Below the pieces are notes generated by a model. It saw nothing but the letters and a program-made list of their open reading frames with translations. It had not been told where the DNA came from and did not search any database. Position numbers and translations under genes: made by a program. From UBA11591 sp040220895 (GTDB taxonomy: Bacteria > Bacteroidota > Bacteroidia > Flavobacteriales_E > Vicingaceae): a stretch of 64,000 bases of DNA. The stretch's first letter is position 1. Every line of letters starts with the position of its first letter. The stretch is from the NCBI GenBank assembly GCA_040220895.1, contig JAVJVY010000020.1, forward strand, positions 62,001 to 126,000, read 5' to 3'. Shown here piece after piece: positions 1 through 9,454 of this stretch.

Positions 1-286
1 CTAAATATTTCAGCACTAAAGGGTTGCCATTGACGTGCAAAGTGAAATGATTATCCAAATAGTCTTCTATTGATTGGCGGACCTTAGCTTCTGATAAATC
101 ATCTTTAACCCTTATGTTATTTCCCGAAATGTTCATTGCTTTTTCAAAATCGTCTATAAATAGCTTGATACTGATTTCAACCTGATTAGTCTCTTCATTA
201 AAATGAATTTCAGTAATAGAAACATGGTATTCGTGAAAAAAAGTAAAGACTGAAAAAAGAATCAGGCAGGCAAATTTTGACGTCAT
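1..286 (-). CDS. DUF6702 family protein, N-terminal part (runs off the left edge)
   Basis: Only the first 95 codons are inside the window. The protein begins MTSKFACLILFSVF, a hydrophobic signal-peptide-like stretch, followed by HEYHVSITEI and KLFIDDFEKAM, which match the pattern of the Bacteroidota DUF6702 family (small exported proteins, function unknown). The ATG (284-286) overlaps the stop of the upstream PIG-L gene as ATGA, so translation is probably coupled. It is the last visible gene of the operon that starts at 6058. Family assignment is from memory of the motif pattern; the exported location is inferred from the N-terminus. Confidence 0.75.
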   Translation of the reverse strand, partial: MTSKFACLILFSVFTFFHEYHVSITEIHFNEETNQVEISIKLFIDDFEKAMNISGNNIRVKDDLSEAKVRQSIEDYLDNHFTLHVNGNPLVLKYL

Positions 287-2745
287 TCGGGTTTAAACGA
301 TAGTGTATTATAAAGAAGCTTATAAGACCCACTTACCCCGGCAGGGATATGCCGGAAGAAAGAGATTCCTGTATATATAAAGGCGCCCTTTCCATATTTG
401 GCAACGATCATCCCCCCAAATTCATCGGTTTCCTCGGGATCGTGCCAGGCAAAAAGGACGTTGAATTTTTCACTCCGATCGTCTGCAAAGTATAGTCCGC
501 GTTCTTGATTCCATCCATCGAAATCGGCCAAAGTAATCTTGAAAGGTTTATTCAATAGAGGATGTTCGGGTTTCAGGATCTTCGTTTCTGCCCTTTCATC
601 GGTTATGCGTTTTCTCGATATGGTAAAAGGATAAGGGGATATTTTCGGTGATTCCATACCCCGACTTGTCTGGTATAACAAGATGGCTGTCCCACCACTG
701 CGAATAAACGACTGTACCTGCAATGAATAATTATTAAGGTTCGGGTTAACATTCAGGCTGCGAATGCCAAAGAGCAGAACGTCAAAGGAGGAGAGTTTAT
801 CGGATAAAAAATCAGATTCATCAAAATCTTCAATTTCGCATCCGGCATCTCGGAGGTATTCGATCATTTCATTATCAGGTCCGGGGATGTACGCAATGCG
901 ACCCGGGCTTTGCCCGAATTCCACAGGAACAACTTTTGCGGCACAGGGCAAAAGTGCCATTTGTGGGCGTATGTGATCATAGACAATTTCTGAATATTCC
1001 AGATCAAAGGTGTCGTTGTTTGTTACAAAAGCCATTTTAATCGTCGCATTTGACAGATCTAAGCTGGAATAACCCAGTTCGAAAGGGTGCAGGATCGCCG
1101 CCCCTGTGTTTTTAATCACGATTTCATCGTCAGATTTGAGATGCAATGACGTATCCCCCCTAAAGACCAGTCGACCCGAAACTTCACTATTACCGTGAAC
1201 TTTCAGTAGAACATTTCCTCTAATTGCGCCGCTATCCGGAAAATAAATGCGCTGATCAAAGGCGATGGTCACCTCGGGCAGGATGCTGATGTTCTTCTCC
1301 AATCCTCCCTTTACACGGTCCGTCCATTGATAAATTACCGGAAATTCCCGTTCAATGGAATCTCCCAAAATGGCTAATTTGACCTTTACTTTTGGGAAAT
1401 TGACCTGGGAGCTCGACTCCGTCAAATATTCCGGGTCAAAATGGTAAAGATTATCGCCTTCGGGACCAATCCAAAAGGGATTACTGAACTTGAGCGACTC
1501 GCCGCCTGCAAGTAAAAAGGTGTCTGTAAAAACAACGTTATTTTCCAGCATTCTGTTCCAGGATAAAACGTCATTGGCGGTTTGAACTTCGATCAAAGAA
1601 GTTGGGACGGAACTGCGATTAATGGCAGAAATTTGCGCGATAATTTCCTGATTGTCGGTAAATACCGGTTTTTGGCAGGTAACTTCGACATTCAGGCCCA
1701 GACATCCGAATATGATGTTGTCGAGTAACGAAAGCTTTTCATTAAATCGCACATGATTCGTGGCCAAATCAACAACACGCCTGCGCAGTGCTATGAGTTT
1801 CGGAACAGAGGCATCAGGATGATTGAAGTCAAATGAATCAATGATTGAATCAATGATGGTCGAGAGGGCCAACCAAGACCGATCTGCTTCATCCAGCATG
1901 CCTTCATTGAGCAATTCATTGTTGGTAACCTCTCCTTTAATGAATTCCAAATATTCAAATTGATCGCCTCTGGAAGCGGCAGATCCAAATCCTTGACTTT
2001 TGTGTTGACTTCTGCTGAATGCAGACAATTCATTGTAAGAGTATCCCAAATTCTCATTGTAAACACCCACGTTTATCTCCTTGATCAGCTGATCATTTTT
2101 AGCCCTTTCAGGGAGCGTCTTATCCCACCAGGAACTGCTGTTAAAATATAATCTTGACGGAGACCAGATGCCAAACCGGTCTATCTGCATCGGAAATTTT
2201 ACAGAGTCGCTGCATAAGTCAAATGCTTCATCACTTAAGATAGCCGAAGCTTGGTGGTGGCCGTGTCCAGCGTAATTATTCGGCGGAAAGCGATCTATAA
2301 CGATGTGAGGTTTGAAATGACGCATGATGTACACCACATCGTGCAACACCTCTTGTTCTCCCCACATTGTAAAGCTTTCTTCGCTGGTTTTGGAATAGCC
2401 GAAATCTATGGCTCTGGTAAAAAATTGACGTCCGTGATCGATGCGTCTGGCAGCCAACAGCTCTTCGGTCCTTAGTATTCCCAAATGAGGGCCTTTTTCA
2501 GGGCCAATCAGGTTTTGTCCGCCACTTCCCCTGGTCAGTGACAAATATGCCACATCTGCCTTTAGATGTCCTGTAAGGTAGCTAATCAATCGGGTGTTTT
2601 CATCGTCCGGGTGAGCCGCCAGATACATAATGCGGTAGGGTGACTTCAATCTACCCAGTTCTTCGATTAATTCAGAAGAAGAGCGTTGTGAGAATAAGGA
2701 AGTAATCGGCAAGAAAATCAACATTGCCAGCAAGTTCAGCTTCAT
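283..2745 (-). CDS. PIG-L (LmbE-like) family deacetylase, exported, about 820 residues
   Basis: The start chosen is the ATG at 2743-2745 giving MKLNLLAMLIFLPITSLFSQ, a signal peptide; the longer reading frame upstream runs into the dihydroorotase-like gene and is not needed. The N-terminal third carries the PIG-L zinc motif AHPDDE (residues 44-49) and a later GHGHHQAS motif, both characteristic of N-acetyl-sugar deacetylases. The C-terminal part (GPDNEMIEYLRDAGCEI onward) looks like the glutamine-amidotransferase-like fold often found at the end of large Bacteroidota PIG-L proteins. It starts 8 bases after the dihydroorotase-like stop and overlaps the DUF6702 start. Substrate unknown; probably periplasmic glycan or glycoconjugate deacetylation. 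Confidence 0.85.
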   Translation of the reverse strand: MKLNLLAMLIFLPITSLFSQRSSSELIEELGRLKSPYRIMYLAAHPDDENTRLISYLTGHLKADVAYLSLTRGSGGQNLIGPEKGPHLGILRTEELLAARRIDHGRQFFTRAIDFGYSKTSEESFTMWGEQEVLHDVVYIMRHFKPHIVIDRFPPNNYAGHGHHQASAILSDEAFDLCSDSVKFPMQIDRFGIWSPSRLYFNSSSWWDKTLPERAKNDQLIKEINVGVYNENLGYSYNELSAFSRSQHKSQGFGSAASRGDQFEYLEFIKGEVTNNELLNEGMLDEADRSWLALSTIIDSIIDSFDFNHPDASVPKLIALRRRVVDLATNHVRFNEKLSLLDNIIFGCLGLNVEVTCQKPVFTDNQEIIAQISAINRSSVPTSLIEVQTANDVLSWNRMLENNVVFTDTFLLAGGESLKFSNPFWIGPEGDNLYHFDPEYLTESSSQVNFPKVKVKLAILGDSIEREFPVIYQWTDRVKGGLEKNISILPEVTIAFDQRIYFPDSGAIRGNVLLKVHGNSEVSGRLVFRGDTSLHLKSDDEIVIKNTGAAILHPFELGYSSLDLSNATIKMAFVTNNDTFDLEYSEIVYDHIRPQMALLPCAAKVVPVEFGQSPGRIAYIPGPDNEMIEYLRDAGCEIEDFDESDFLSDKLSSFDVLLFGIRSLNVNPNLNNYSLQVQSFIRSGGTAILLYQTSRGMESPKISPYPFTISRKRITDERAETKILKPEHPLLNKPFKITLADFDGWNQERGLYFADDRSEKFNVLFAWHDPEETDEFGGMIVAKYGKGAFIYTGISFFRHIPAGVSGSYKLLYNTLSFKPE

Positions 2746-2753
2746 AGGTTTAC

Positions 2754-4040
2754 TTAGTTGTTTAATTGGTAAGTGCCGCCGCGTATGACTCCCACAATGG
2801 AACCTATGAATTCCCTGCCATCCAGTCCAGAGTTCCGAGAAACAGAGAGGGAATCGGATACGTTGTACGTCCATTTTTTACTCGGTTGGTAAAGTGTTAG
2901 GTTGGGCTTTTGACCAACGTCCAATAAGGGAATTTCAAGACCCAAAATTTCTCTGGGTTTTACTGCCAATAACTCAATCATGTCCTCAGAACTCATTCGG
3001 CCTTCCAGAGCGGTATTGAGAATAGCGAACGAAGTTTCCAAATTTATCATGCCATACCCTGCGTTCTCAAATTCACAATCCTTGGATTCAATATTTTGAG
3101 GCCAGTGGTCTGAGATCACCACATCAATACTGCCATCGAGTAATCCCGAAATGAGTGACTTTTGCATGCTTTTGTCTCTCAAGGGGGGCATGAGCTTAAA
3201 ATTACTATCGAAATTGCTTACTTCTTGATCGGTGTACATCAAATTGAACGAACTGACACCGGCCGAAACGCCCAAGCCTTTTTTCTTTGCCTGTTTAACT
3301 AGTTTAACCGATGCCGGAGATGAGAGGGCGGAAAAATGAATTTTGTGACCCGTATATTCCAGAATTTTAAGCATTCGTTCCACACCAATATCTTCGGCAA
3401 TGGTCGGTATGCCTTTCAATCCGTTTGATGTACTCACCCTGCCCTCATGAACCATCCCATGCCCATTCAGGTATTTGTCTCCCGGTTGGCACATTACCAG
3501 ACCGTCGAAGGACTTGGTATACAAAAGGGCCAGCTTTAGGAGTTGACTGTTTTCAACATTGCTTTTATAGTCATAAAAAGCTCTGGCCCCGGCCATTTTC
3601 ATGTCATAAAGTTCTGCTAACTCTCTTCCAAGGGCTTGTTGACTGAGGCATCCACTCACAAATAATTCACATGCCTGACCTTTTGACTTATTCAATTGGT
3701 ATTCAACAGCAGACTTATGGTCAACCGCTGGAATAGTGGTAGAACAGGAGAGGACTCCGCTAAAACCGCCGGCTGCTGCCGCTTTTAGAGCAGACTCTAT
3801 GGTTTCCTTGTATTCATATCCCGGGTCTTGTACATTGACATGAAGGTCGAACCATCCAATGGAGAGGTGAAGATCTTTTCCGCTGATCACTTCCATCCCG
3901 AATTTTTCCTTGAGATTCTTTCCAATTTCTTTGATCACCCCATGCTCAATATGAACATCCATTGTTTTTAAATGAAAGGGTGATCGCTTGTCAACAAGCT
4001 TGGCATTCCGTATCAGAATAGAATCCCTTTGCTCGGTCAT
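2754..4040 (-). CDS. Dihydroorotase-like amidohydrolase with degenerate metal site
   Basis: The 428-residue protein has the layout of type I dihydroorotases: an N-terminal beta domain (ILIRNAKLVD), the region GWFDLHVNVQDPGYEYKETIESA, and a C-terminal KPREILGLE segment. In active enzymes the first motif is DxHxHxRxPG; here it reads DLHVNVQDPG, so the second His and the Arg are replaced by Asn and Gln. The usual HxED-type metal motif reads CQPGDK, while the late Asp survives in ISDHWPQ. It is therefore probably a non-catalytic homologue, like the pseudo-dihydroorotases that scaffold aspartate carbamoyltransferase, or has a different reaction. Its ATG overlaps the BatA-like stop by four bases, and PIG-L follows after 8 bases. 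Confidence 0.8.
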   Translation of the reverse strand: MTEQRDSILIRNAKLVDKRSPFHLKTMDVHIEHGVIKEIGKNLKEKFGMEVISGKDLHLSIGWFDLHVNVQDPGYEYKETIESALKAAAAGGFSGVLSCSTTIPAVDHKSAVEYQLNKSKGQACELFVSGCLSQQALGRELAELYDMKMAGARAFYDYKSNVENSQLLKLALLYTKSFDGLVMCQPGDKYLNGHGMVHEGRVSTSNGLKGIPTIAEDIGVERMLKILEYTGHKIHFSALSSPASVKLVKQAKKKGLGVSAGVSSFNLMYTDQEVSNFDSNFKLMPPLRDKSMQKSLISGLLDGSIDVVISDHWPQNIESKDCEFENAGYGMINLETSFAILNTALEGRMSSEDMIELLAVKPREILGLEIPLLDVGQKPNLTLYQPSKKWTYNVSDSLSVSRNSGLDGREFIGSIVGVIRGGTYQLNN

Positions 4041-6058
4041 GTACGTATATATTTAAGGACTAACAGCTCGCCAATGAAAAACAATAGGGCCAAAATAACA
4101 CAATATTTCCATAGACTAAAAGGCATGGAATCTGCCGAAAGGCGAGCAGTCAAACCCGCAGAATTTCCAGAATAAAAGTGTTTATTTCCATTGGCATCGG
4201 CCGCCACCAAGTCTTGAAGCTGTTGGTTGTCGTAGCATCTAGGATCTGATTCAATTCGATTATGATTAAAACTCACCCAACGAACCTGTCGGCCATCCAA
4301 AAAGATGCCAAAGGTTCCCGATTGTACAATTTGATCGTCGTAAACAATCGATGCTCCAGATCTTAAGCGACGAATTTCCGGTATAATATCAAATTCTTCA
4401 CCCACCAGATGGAATGCCTGTTCTCCTGTAATTTCATTGCCAACCGGAATTAACCCCTGCTGACCCAGAAGATGGTAAAGATCACGCTGACTGCTTCCCT
4501 GAAAGGCAGCATTGAGCATCAAAGGAATAGCAATACTATGATCAAAGAAATTACTCAATTTAAGATCGGGATTAAATGTGAAAAGATAAAGGTTGCCCGA
4601 GCCCATTGGTAATCGTCTGATGGCTGGTCCGGCCTGAAAAGACAAGATATCTTCAAAGGGTTTTCTTTCATTCATCTTATGACCAAAGCGGCCTTTTGCA
4701 AACGGAAGATTGGGATTATCCGGAAGCCCAGTGATCGTTGTTCTGAGCAGTTTCGATTCGGCGTTTACAGCAGACATAGCAAAAAGTCCGCTGTCATAAG
4801 CCTGAAGGCTTCCGGCATCCATTTTCTGTAAGAAGTCGTTTAAGTATTCTTTTGATTCAGACGCAGGAAATACAATAAGACTGCTGCCGGCCAATATTTG
4901 ACTTTTGAGTAGATCCGAAATCCCAACGGTGACAGGCATATCTGGTGATATTACAACACAGGCGCTGCTCTTTATTTTAGAAACATCAATATTGGAAAGT
5001 CTGTCTGAAAAAAAAATAAAAGGGCTGTTATAAATTTTGGTGAATCGAAAGGTAAATTTTTCGGGTCCCAAGTAATAAACCTGAACCGCAGAATCTATTC
5101 GGTAAGAAAAATAGAGTTCGTTGTCAAAATCCAGATCGTCTTCACTCATCAGAAATTTGCATTTAAAGTCTCCGAATCGATCTTGTACCATAGGGGCATA
5201 TATGGTTTTGCCCGCATTGGCTGGAAGATCTATACTCGTCATCCACACTTGTTGATCGTTTGAATACATGCGCACATTGACACCTTCAGCACTGTTTTCT
5301 GAATAATTTGTAAGTAGCAGACCAATGCTATCTCTGCCGTTAATTAGGGGTGAAGGATTCAAAGCCCAACAAGAATCAAGGGCAATATTTTCTAAATCTA
5401 AATCTGGTATGGATATCAAGTTCAATTGAATGTTAGTATCCAGGGCCATTGCCAATTGCTCGAATTGGTTTATTTGGAAATCCGAAATCAGGTAGACATG
5501 CAGTCGACCTTCAACTTTTCCAGACAATGCTTTCAAACGATCCTCAAAGTCGGCGTATTTTCTCGAAATAGGCGATAGGCCTGTTCTGTGAATCTCATCA
5601 CGGATCTCGTCTAAGGACAGGGAAGTAAAATCACTTTGCCTGAATTCGTTGGTCATTAAATGAAATGCCATGGCATTTGGCACCTGATCCAACACCGAGT
5701 GGGCCAATTCCTTGACTATTTCAAATTTGGATTTACTTTTTACAAAACCACCCATACTCATTGAATTGTCAAGAACAATGACTATTGCATCTTTCTCGGT
5801 TTTATACGGTGATTCTTTCGCTGGTATGAATGGTTGAGTAAAGGCCAGGACCAAAAAGAACAAGGCGAGTAATCTCATGACCAATGTCAGCAAATTTCGA
5901 AGCCTTCGAACTGATTTTGACGAGGTTTCAATTTCCTTTAAAATCGATACGTTGGTAAATGAAATTCGCTTGTACCGTCGAAAATTATACAGGTGTATAA
6001 CAATCGGAATAGCTAGTGCTGAAAGGGCAAAAAAGAAGCTTGGATAAAGAAAATTCAT
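4037..6058 (-). CDS. BatA-domain / VWA-like membrane protein
   Basis: The 673-residue protein starts with the BatA (aerotolerance N-terminal) domain: MNFLYPSFFFALSALAIP, IVIHLYNFRRYKR, then a second membrane helix (LLALFFLVLAFTQPF). A von Willebrand A-like domain follows with the MIDAS-type motif DNSMSM near residue 97. A long periplasmic region ends in a last helix (YCVILALLFFIGELLVL). This is the usual two-N-terminal-plus-one-C-terminal helix topology of BatA-like Bacteroidota proteins. It is the first gene of a four-gene overlapping operon. A 7-of-8 match to TAnnTTTG (TACTTTCG on the minus strand, 6066-6073) lies 7 bases before the ATG. Role unknown; envelope function likely. Confidence 0.85.
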   Translation of the reverse strand: MNFLYPSFFFALSALAIPIVIHLYNFRRYKRISFTNVSILKEIETSSKSVRRLRNLLTLVMRLLALFFLVLAFTQPFIPAKESPYKTEKDAIVIVLDNSMSMGGFVKSKSKFEIVKELAHSVLDQVPNAMAFHLMTNEFRQSDFTSLSLDEIRDEIHRTGLSPISRKYADFEDRLKALSGKVEGRLHVYLISDFQINQFEQLAMALDTNIQLNLISIPDLDLENIALDSCWALNPSPLINGRDSIGLLLTNYSENSAEGVNVRMYSNDQQVWMTSIDLPANAGKTIYAPMVQDRFGDFKCKFLMSEDDLDFDNELYFSYRIDSAVQVYYLGPEKFTFRFTKIYNSPFIFFSDRLSNIDVSKIKSSACVVISPDMPVTVGISDLLKSQILAGSSLIVFPASESKEYLNDFLQKMDAGSLQAYDSGLFAMSAVNAESKLLRTTITGLPDNPNLPFAKGRFGHKMNERKPFEDILSFQAGPAIRRLPMGSGNLYLFTFNPDLKLSNFFDHSIAIPLMLNAAFQGSSQRDLYHLLGQQGLIPVGNEITGEQAFHLVGEEFDIIPEIRRLRSGASIVYDDQIVQSGTFGIFLDGRQVRWVSFNHNRIESDPRCYDNQQLQDLVAADANGNKHFYSGNSAGLTARLSADSMPFSLWKYCVILALLFFIGELLVLKYIRT

Positions 6059-6144
6059 CTTTGGACGAAAGTAAGAAATACTTCCCGCTCATCCGCTGTA
6101 AAGACCATCTGTAAGATTGATTTCCAAATCAGCGAACTATAATA

Positions 6145-6152
6145 TACCTTTG
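6145..6152 (+). promoter_or_regulatory. -7 promoter element of the S46 peptidase gene
   Basis: TACCTTTG is an exact match to the Bacteroidota RpoD -7 consensus TAnnTTTG, 20 bases before the ATG at 6173. A TTG lies at 6117-6119 but at a longer spacing than the usual 19-21, so the -33 box is uncertain. Confidence 0.55.
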
Positions 6153-6172
6153 CCGCCCAAAATCAATTAGTT

Positions 6173-8335
6173 ATGTTTAAAAAATTCTTACTGTCGGCCA
6201 TTCTAATTTCATTTTTACTACCTGCCTTACATGCGGGTGAGGGTATGTGGTTACCCATGCTTTTGAAAAAGCTCAACTACGATGAAATGAAAGAAATGGG
6301 CCTTCAATTGACACCTGAGCAACTCTATAGCATCAATAATTCAAGTATTAAAGACGCGGTGGTCAGCCTAGGTAGCGCAGAAAGGAACTTTTGTACTGGT
6401 GAAATCATTTCAAGCAAGGGCTTGTTCTTGACTAATCACCACTGCGGATATGGCGCAATTCAATCGCTAAGTACGACCGAGAACAATTACCTGGAAGACG
6501 GCTATTGGGCTATGAGTTTAGAAGAAGAGAAGCCGGCCGGTTTTTCGATCAATATATTACAACGCATGGACGATATCACATCGATCGTCCTTGATGGTAT
6601 TGATTATAAGACGTCTGAAGAGGAAAGAGCTTCACTGGTAGCTTCACGCATGGACAGCCTCAAAAAAGTAGCAGAAGAAGACAGCACGATCACAGCCGTT
6701 GTCAAAGAATTCTTTTCGGGCAACGAATATTACATTTTTCATTATAAAGTATATCCCGACGTTCGTTTTGTTGGAGCACCACCTTCTTCCGTCGGAAAAT
6801 ACGGCGGTGATACGGACAACTGGATGTGGCCCAGACATACCGGTGATTTTAGTATGTTCAGGATTTACGTCGATAAAAACAATAATCCGGCACCTTACTC
6901 CGAAGAAAATGTGCCGTATACCCCCAAGCATTACTTACCTATCTCACTAAAAGGTGTTGAGAAAGAAGATTTTGCAATGATCTTTGGTTTCCCGGGAAGT
7001 ACCGACCGCTTTCTTACCTCTTATGGAGTTAAGCTGGCGACTGACATGGACCAACCTGCCAGGGTTAAGATACGTCGAAAAAAACTAGATCTGTACGAAG
7101 AGGGAATGAACAAGGATCAGTCTATACGTTTGGCCTACTCTGCTAAACATAGTCAAGTATCGAATTACTGGAAATACTTCATGGGACAAACAGCGGGACT
7201 TAAACGTCTCAAGGTCTATGAAAAGAAGAAGTCACAAGAAGAGGCGTTCGGTACTTGGGTAAGCTCAGATGCAGGCCGCAAAGAGATCTACGGTAATGTA
7301 TTGTCTGATATCGAAACTGCCTATGCAGAGATGAGTAAATACGCTTTGCTCGGAACTTATTTGAGCGAGTCTATTTACGGGGTTGAAATACTTCGTTTTT
7401 CCCGTTCTTTCTCGCCCCTGGAATCCGTGCTCGAGGCCAAGGAAGTAAATAATGATCAGCTCAGCGGTATGGTTGCTGCTTTGCGCATACAAAGCGCCGA
7501 GCACTTTAAGGATTATAATTCAGAAATTGACAGAAACGTTCTTGAGGCCATGTTGAGCATGTATCACGAAGATCTGCCAGAGAGCCAGCAGCCAGCTTAT
7601 TTCGTGGAATTGGTTCACAAGAATAAACATGACTTTGGTAAGATTGCGGATGCCATTTTCAAGAAATCCATCTTTGTTTCGAATGAAAAAGTTAATGGCT
7701 TTCTGGATAAGCCTTCCTTGAAAGGTCTTAAAGCTGACCCCGCCTACAAAGTTATCTCCGAAATCAGAGCCTATTACATGGAAAAAGTAGTTCCCCAGAT
7801 AAGGCCTGCAGCAAATAAACTGGATGTCGCTACAAGATTGTATATCGATGGTCTCAGAAATCAGAACAAGGATAAAAACTATTACCCCAACGCCAACAGC
7901 ACCATGCGCGTTACTTATGGAAAAGTTCTTGATTATTATCCTAAAGATGCCGTTTACTATAATTATGTCACAACACTGGAAGGTGTGATGGAAAAAGAAG
8001 ATCCATCTAACAGGGAATTCATCGTTTCACCAAAGTTAAAAGCGTTATACACCGCCAAGGATTATGGTAGATATGGGAAAGACGGGAAACTTGTAGTAAA
8101 TTTTATCAGCAATAATGACATAACAGGTGGAAATTCAGGAAGTCCGGTGATCAACGCGAACGGCGAACTCATAGGTACGGCCTTTGACGGCAATTGGGAA
8201 GCCATGAGTGGGGATATCGCTTTTGAACACGAATTACAAAGAACAATATCGGTAGATATTCGATACACCCTTTTCATCATTGACAAATATGCCGGTGCCG
8301 GATACCTTATTGAAGAAATGAAAATTATTGAATGA
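6173..8335 (+). CDS. S46 family serine peptidase (dipeptidyl-peptidase 7 type)
   Basis: This 720-residue protein has a signal peptide (MFKKFLLSAILISFLLPALHAG) and the two S46 active-site segments: LTNHHCGYG with the catalytic His at residue 89/90, and GGNSGSPV with the catalytic Ser at residue 655. S46 enzymes remove dipeptides from peptide N-termini in the periplasm and feed amino-acid catabolism. The residue 18 after the Ser is Gly (AFDGNW, residue 673); DPP11 enzymes have Arg there to bind Asp/Glu, so a DPP7-like preference for hydrophobic P1 residues is inferred. Full length for the family; monocistronic by context. Confidence 0.95.
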   Translation: MFKKFLLSAILISFLLPALHAGEGMWLPMLLKKLNYDEMKEMGLQLTPEQLYSINNSSIKDAVVSLGSAERNFCTGEIISSKGLFLTNHHCGYGAIQSLSTTENNYLEDGYWAMSLEEEKPAGFSINILQRMDDITSIVLDGIDYKTSEEERASLVASRMDSLKKVAEEDSTITAVVKEFFSGNEYYIFHYKVYPDVRFVGAPPSSVGKYGGDTDNWMWPRHTGDFSMFRIYVDKNNNPAPYSEENVPYTPKHYLPISLKGVEKEDFAMIFGFPGSTDRFLTSYGVKLATDMDQPARVKIRRKKLDLYEEGMNKDQSIRLAYSAKHSQVSNYWKYFMGQTAGLKRLKVYEKKKSQEEAFGTWVSSDAGRKEIYGNVLSDIETAYAEMSKYALLGTYLSESIYGVEILRFSRSFSPLESVLEAKEVNNDQLSGMVAALRIQSAEHFKDYNSEIDRNVLEAMLSMYHEDLPESQQPAYFVELVHKNKHDFGKIADAIFKKSIFVSNEKVNGFLDKPSLKGLKADPAYKVISEIRAYYMEKVVPQIRPAANKLDVATRLYIDGLRNQNKDKNYYPNANSTMRVTYGKVLDYYPKDAVYYNYVTTLEGVMEKEDPSNREFIVSPKLKALYTAKDYGRYGKDGKLVVNFISNNDITGGNSGSPVINANGELIGTAFDGNWEAMSGDIAFEHELQRTISVDIRYTLFIIDKYAGAGYLIEEMKIIE

Positions 8336-8517
8336 CAAATGTACACCGCTGTTGATTTGGCACGTTTATTGATGGTAACAAAGTAAATAGTTGAAGTAGT
8401 CATTTTAACATCTTTTAACATAAAAAACTAGACACTGACGCAACCTTCTTCAACAAAATACGTTGTAATAGAGATTGAACAGATGTACCAACAACAATTC
8501 AAACAAGGAAGATCAGC

Positions 8518-9381
8518 ATGAGACAACTAAAAATAAGCCAGCAAATTACCAAAAGGGAAAGCCGTTCTCTTGAGAAATACCTTCAAGATGTTTCTAAAGA
8601 AGGGATGATCACCGCGGAAGAGGAAGTGGAACTGGCACAAAAAATACAGACTGGAGATACGGTTGCGTTAAATAAATTGGTTAAGGCCAATTTGCGATTT
8701 GTAATTTCGGTTGCCAAACAATACCAAAACACTGGACTAACACTTGAAGATCTTATTAATGAAGGGAACTTGGGTTTGATTGAGGCGGCAAAACGATACG
8801 ATCACACCAAGGGTTTTAAATTCATCTCCTATGCAGTTTGGTGGATCAGGCAGAGCATCCTCAAAGCGGCTGCCGATAACTCGAGAACAATTCGCTTGCC
8901 TCATAATCGCCTTGGCGAGATTCAGAAGATAAACAAAGCTACCATTGCATTCGAGCAAAAGAATGAACGTCTCCCAACGGCCATGGAATTGAGCGAAGTG
9001 GTTGACATGGACGCTGACAAGGTGGAGAATTCCTGGAAAATGTCAAAGAAGCAAATTTCGGTCGACGCCCCAATGCTGAATGACGACGACAATAACAGTT
9101 TGATCAGTATTTTGGAAAGTACCGAGACAAAGGCACCTAATCATTCCTTAATGCATGAATCACTGGCCCAGGACATTGACCGCTCTCTTCAATACTTGAA
9201 GGGCATCGAAGCCGAAGTGATCAAAAGCTTTTTTGGTTTGGATGGCCGCAGTGAATTGACGCTGGAAGAAATCGGAATCAATTACGGACTTACCAGAGAA
9301 CGGATTCGCCAGATTAAGGAACGCGGACTTCGAAGGTTAAGGAGAATTTCCAAAGCAGGGAATTTACAGTCATATTTATAA
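8518..9381 (+). CDS. rpoD: RNA polymerase primary sigma factor RpoD/SigA
   Basis: The 287-residue protein is a short, Bacteroidota-type primary sigma factor. It starts MRQLKISQQITKRESRSLEKYL (region 1.2), has region 2 with NLRFVISVAKQY, DLINEGNLGL and YAVWWIRQSI, region 3 with SRTIRLPHNR, and region 4 ending in the helix-turn-helix ERIRQIKERGLRRLRR. It lacks the long region 1.1 found in Proteobacteria. A purine-rich AGGAAG lies 10 bases before the ATG. The gene has its own strong terminator immediately downstream. It should direct housekeeping transcription from TAnnTTTG promoters such as those noted in this window. Confidence 0.97.
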   Translation: MRQLKISQQITKRESRSLEKYLQDVSKEGMITAEEEVELAQKIQTGDTVALNKLVKANLRFVISVAKQYQNTGLTLEDLINEGNLGLIEAAKRYDHTKGFKFISYAVWWIRQSILKAAADNSRTIRLPHNRLGEIQKINKATIAFEQKNERLPTAMELSEVVDMDADKVENSWKMSKKQISVDAPMLNDDDNNSLISILESTETKAPNHSLMHESLAQDIDRSLQYLKGIEAEVIKSFFGLDGRSELTLEEIGINYGLTRERIRQIKERGLRRLRRISKAGNLQSYL

Positions 9382-9387
9382 AGAAAT

Positions 9388-9414
9388 CCCCGTCAGTCGA
9401 CGGGGTTTTTTTTT
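9388..9414 (+). terminator. Rho-independent terminator of rpoD
   Basis: A 7-bp G+C-rich stem, CCCCGTC (9388-9394) pairing with GACGGGG (9399-9405), loop AGTC, followed by nine T residues (9406-9414). It starts 6 bases after the rpoD stop codon. Confidence 0.92.
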
Positions 9415-9424
9415 GCTTATTTAT

Positions 9425-9432
9425 TATTTTTG
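9425..9432 (+). promoter_or_regulatory. -7 promoter element of the cyclophilin gene
   Basis: TATTTTTG matches TAnnTTTG exactly, lies just after the rpoD terminator and 22 bases before the ATG at 9455. No convincing -33 TTG at the usual distance. Confidence 0.45.
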
Positions 9433-9454
9433 AAATCAAAATCAAATTATTGGT

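Noticed and set aside
283..2874. Longer start for the PIG-L gene (43 extra residues)
   Set aside because: Extra residues are antisense-like and overlap the upstream stop; the internal ATG gives a proper signal peptide.
8062..8421. 119-residue minus-strand frame at the S46 3' end
   Set aside because: Mostly antisense to the peptidase active-site region; no promoter or homology pattern.
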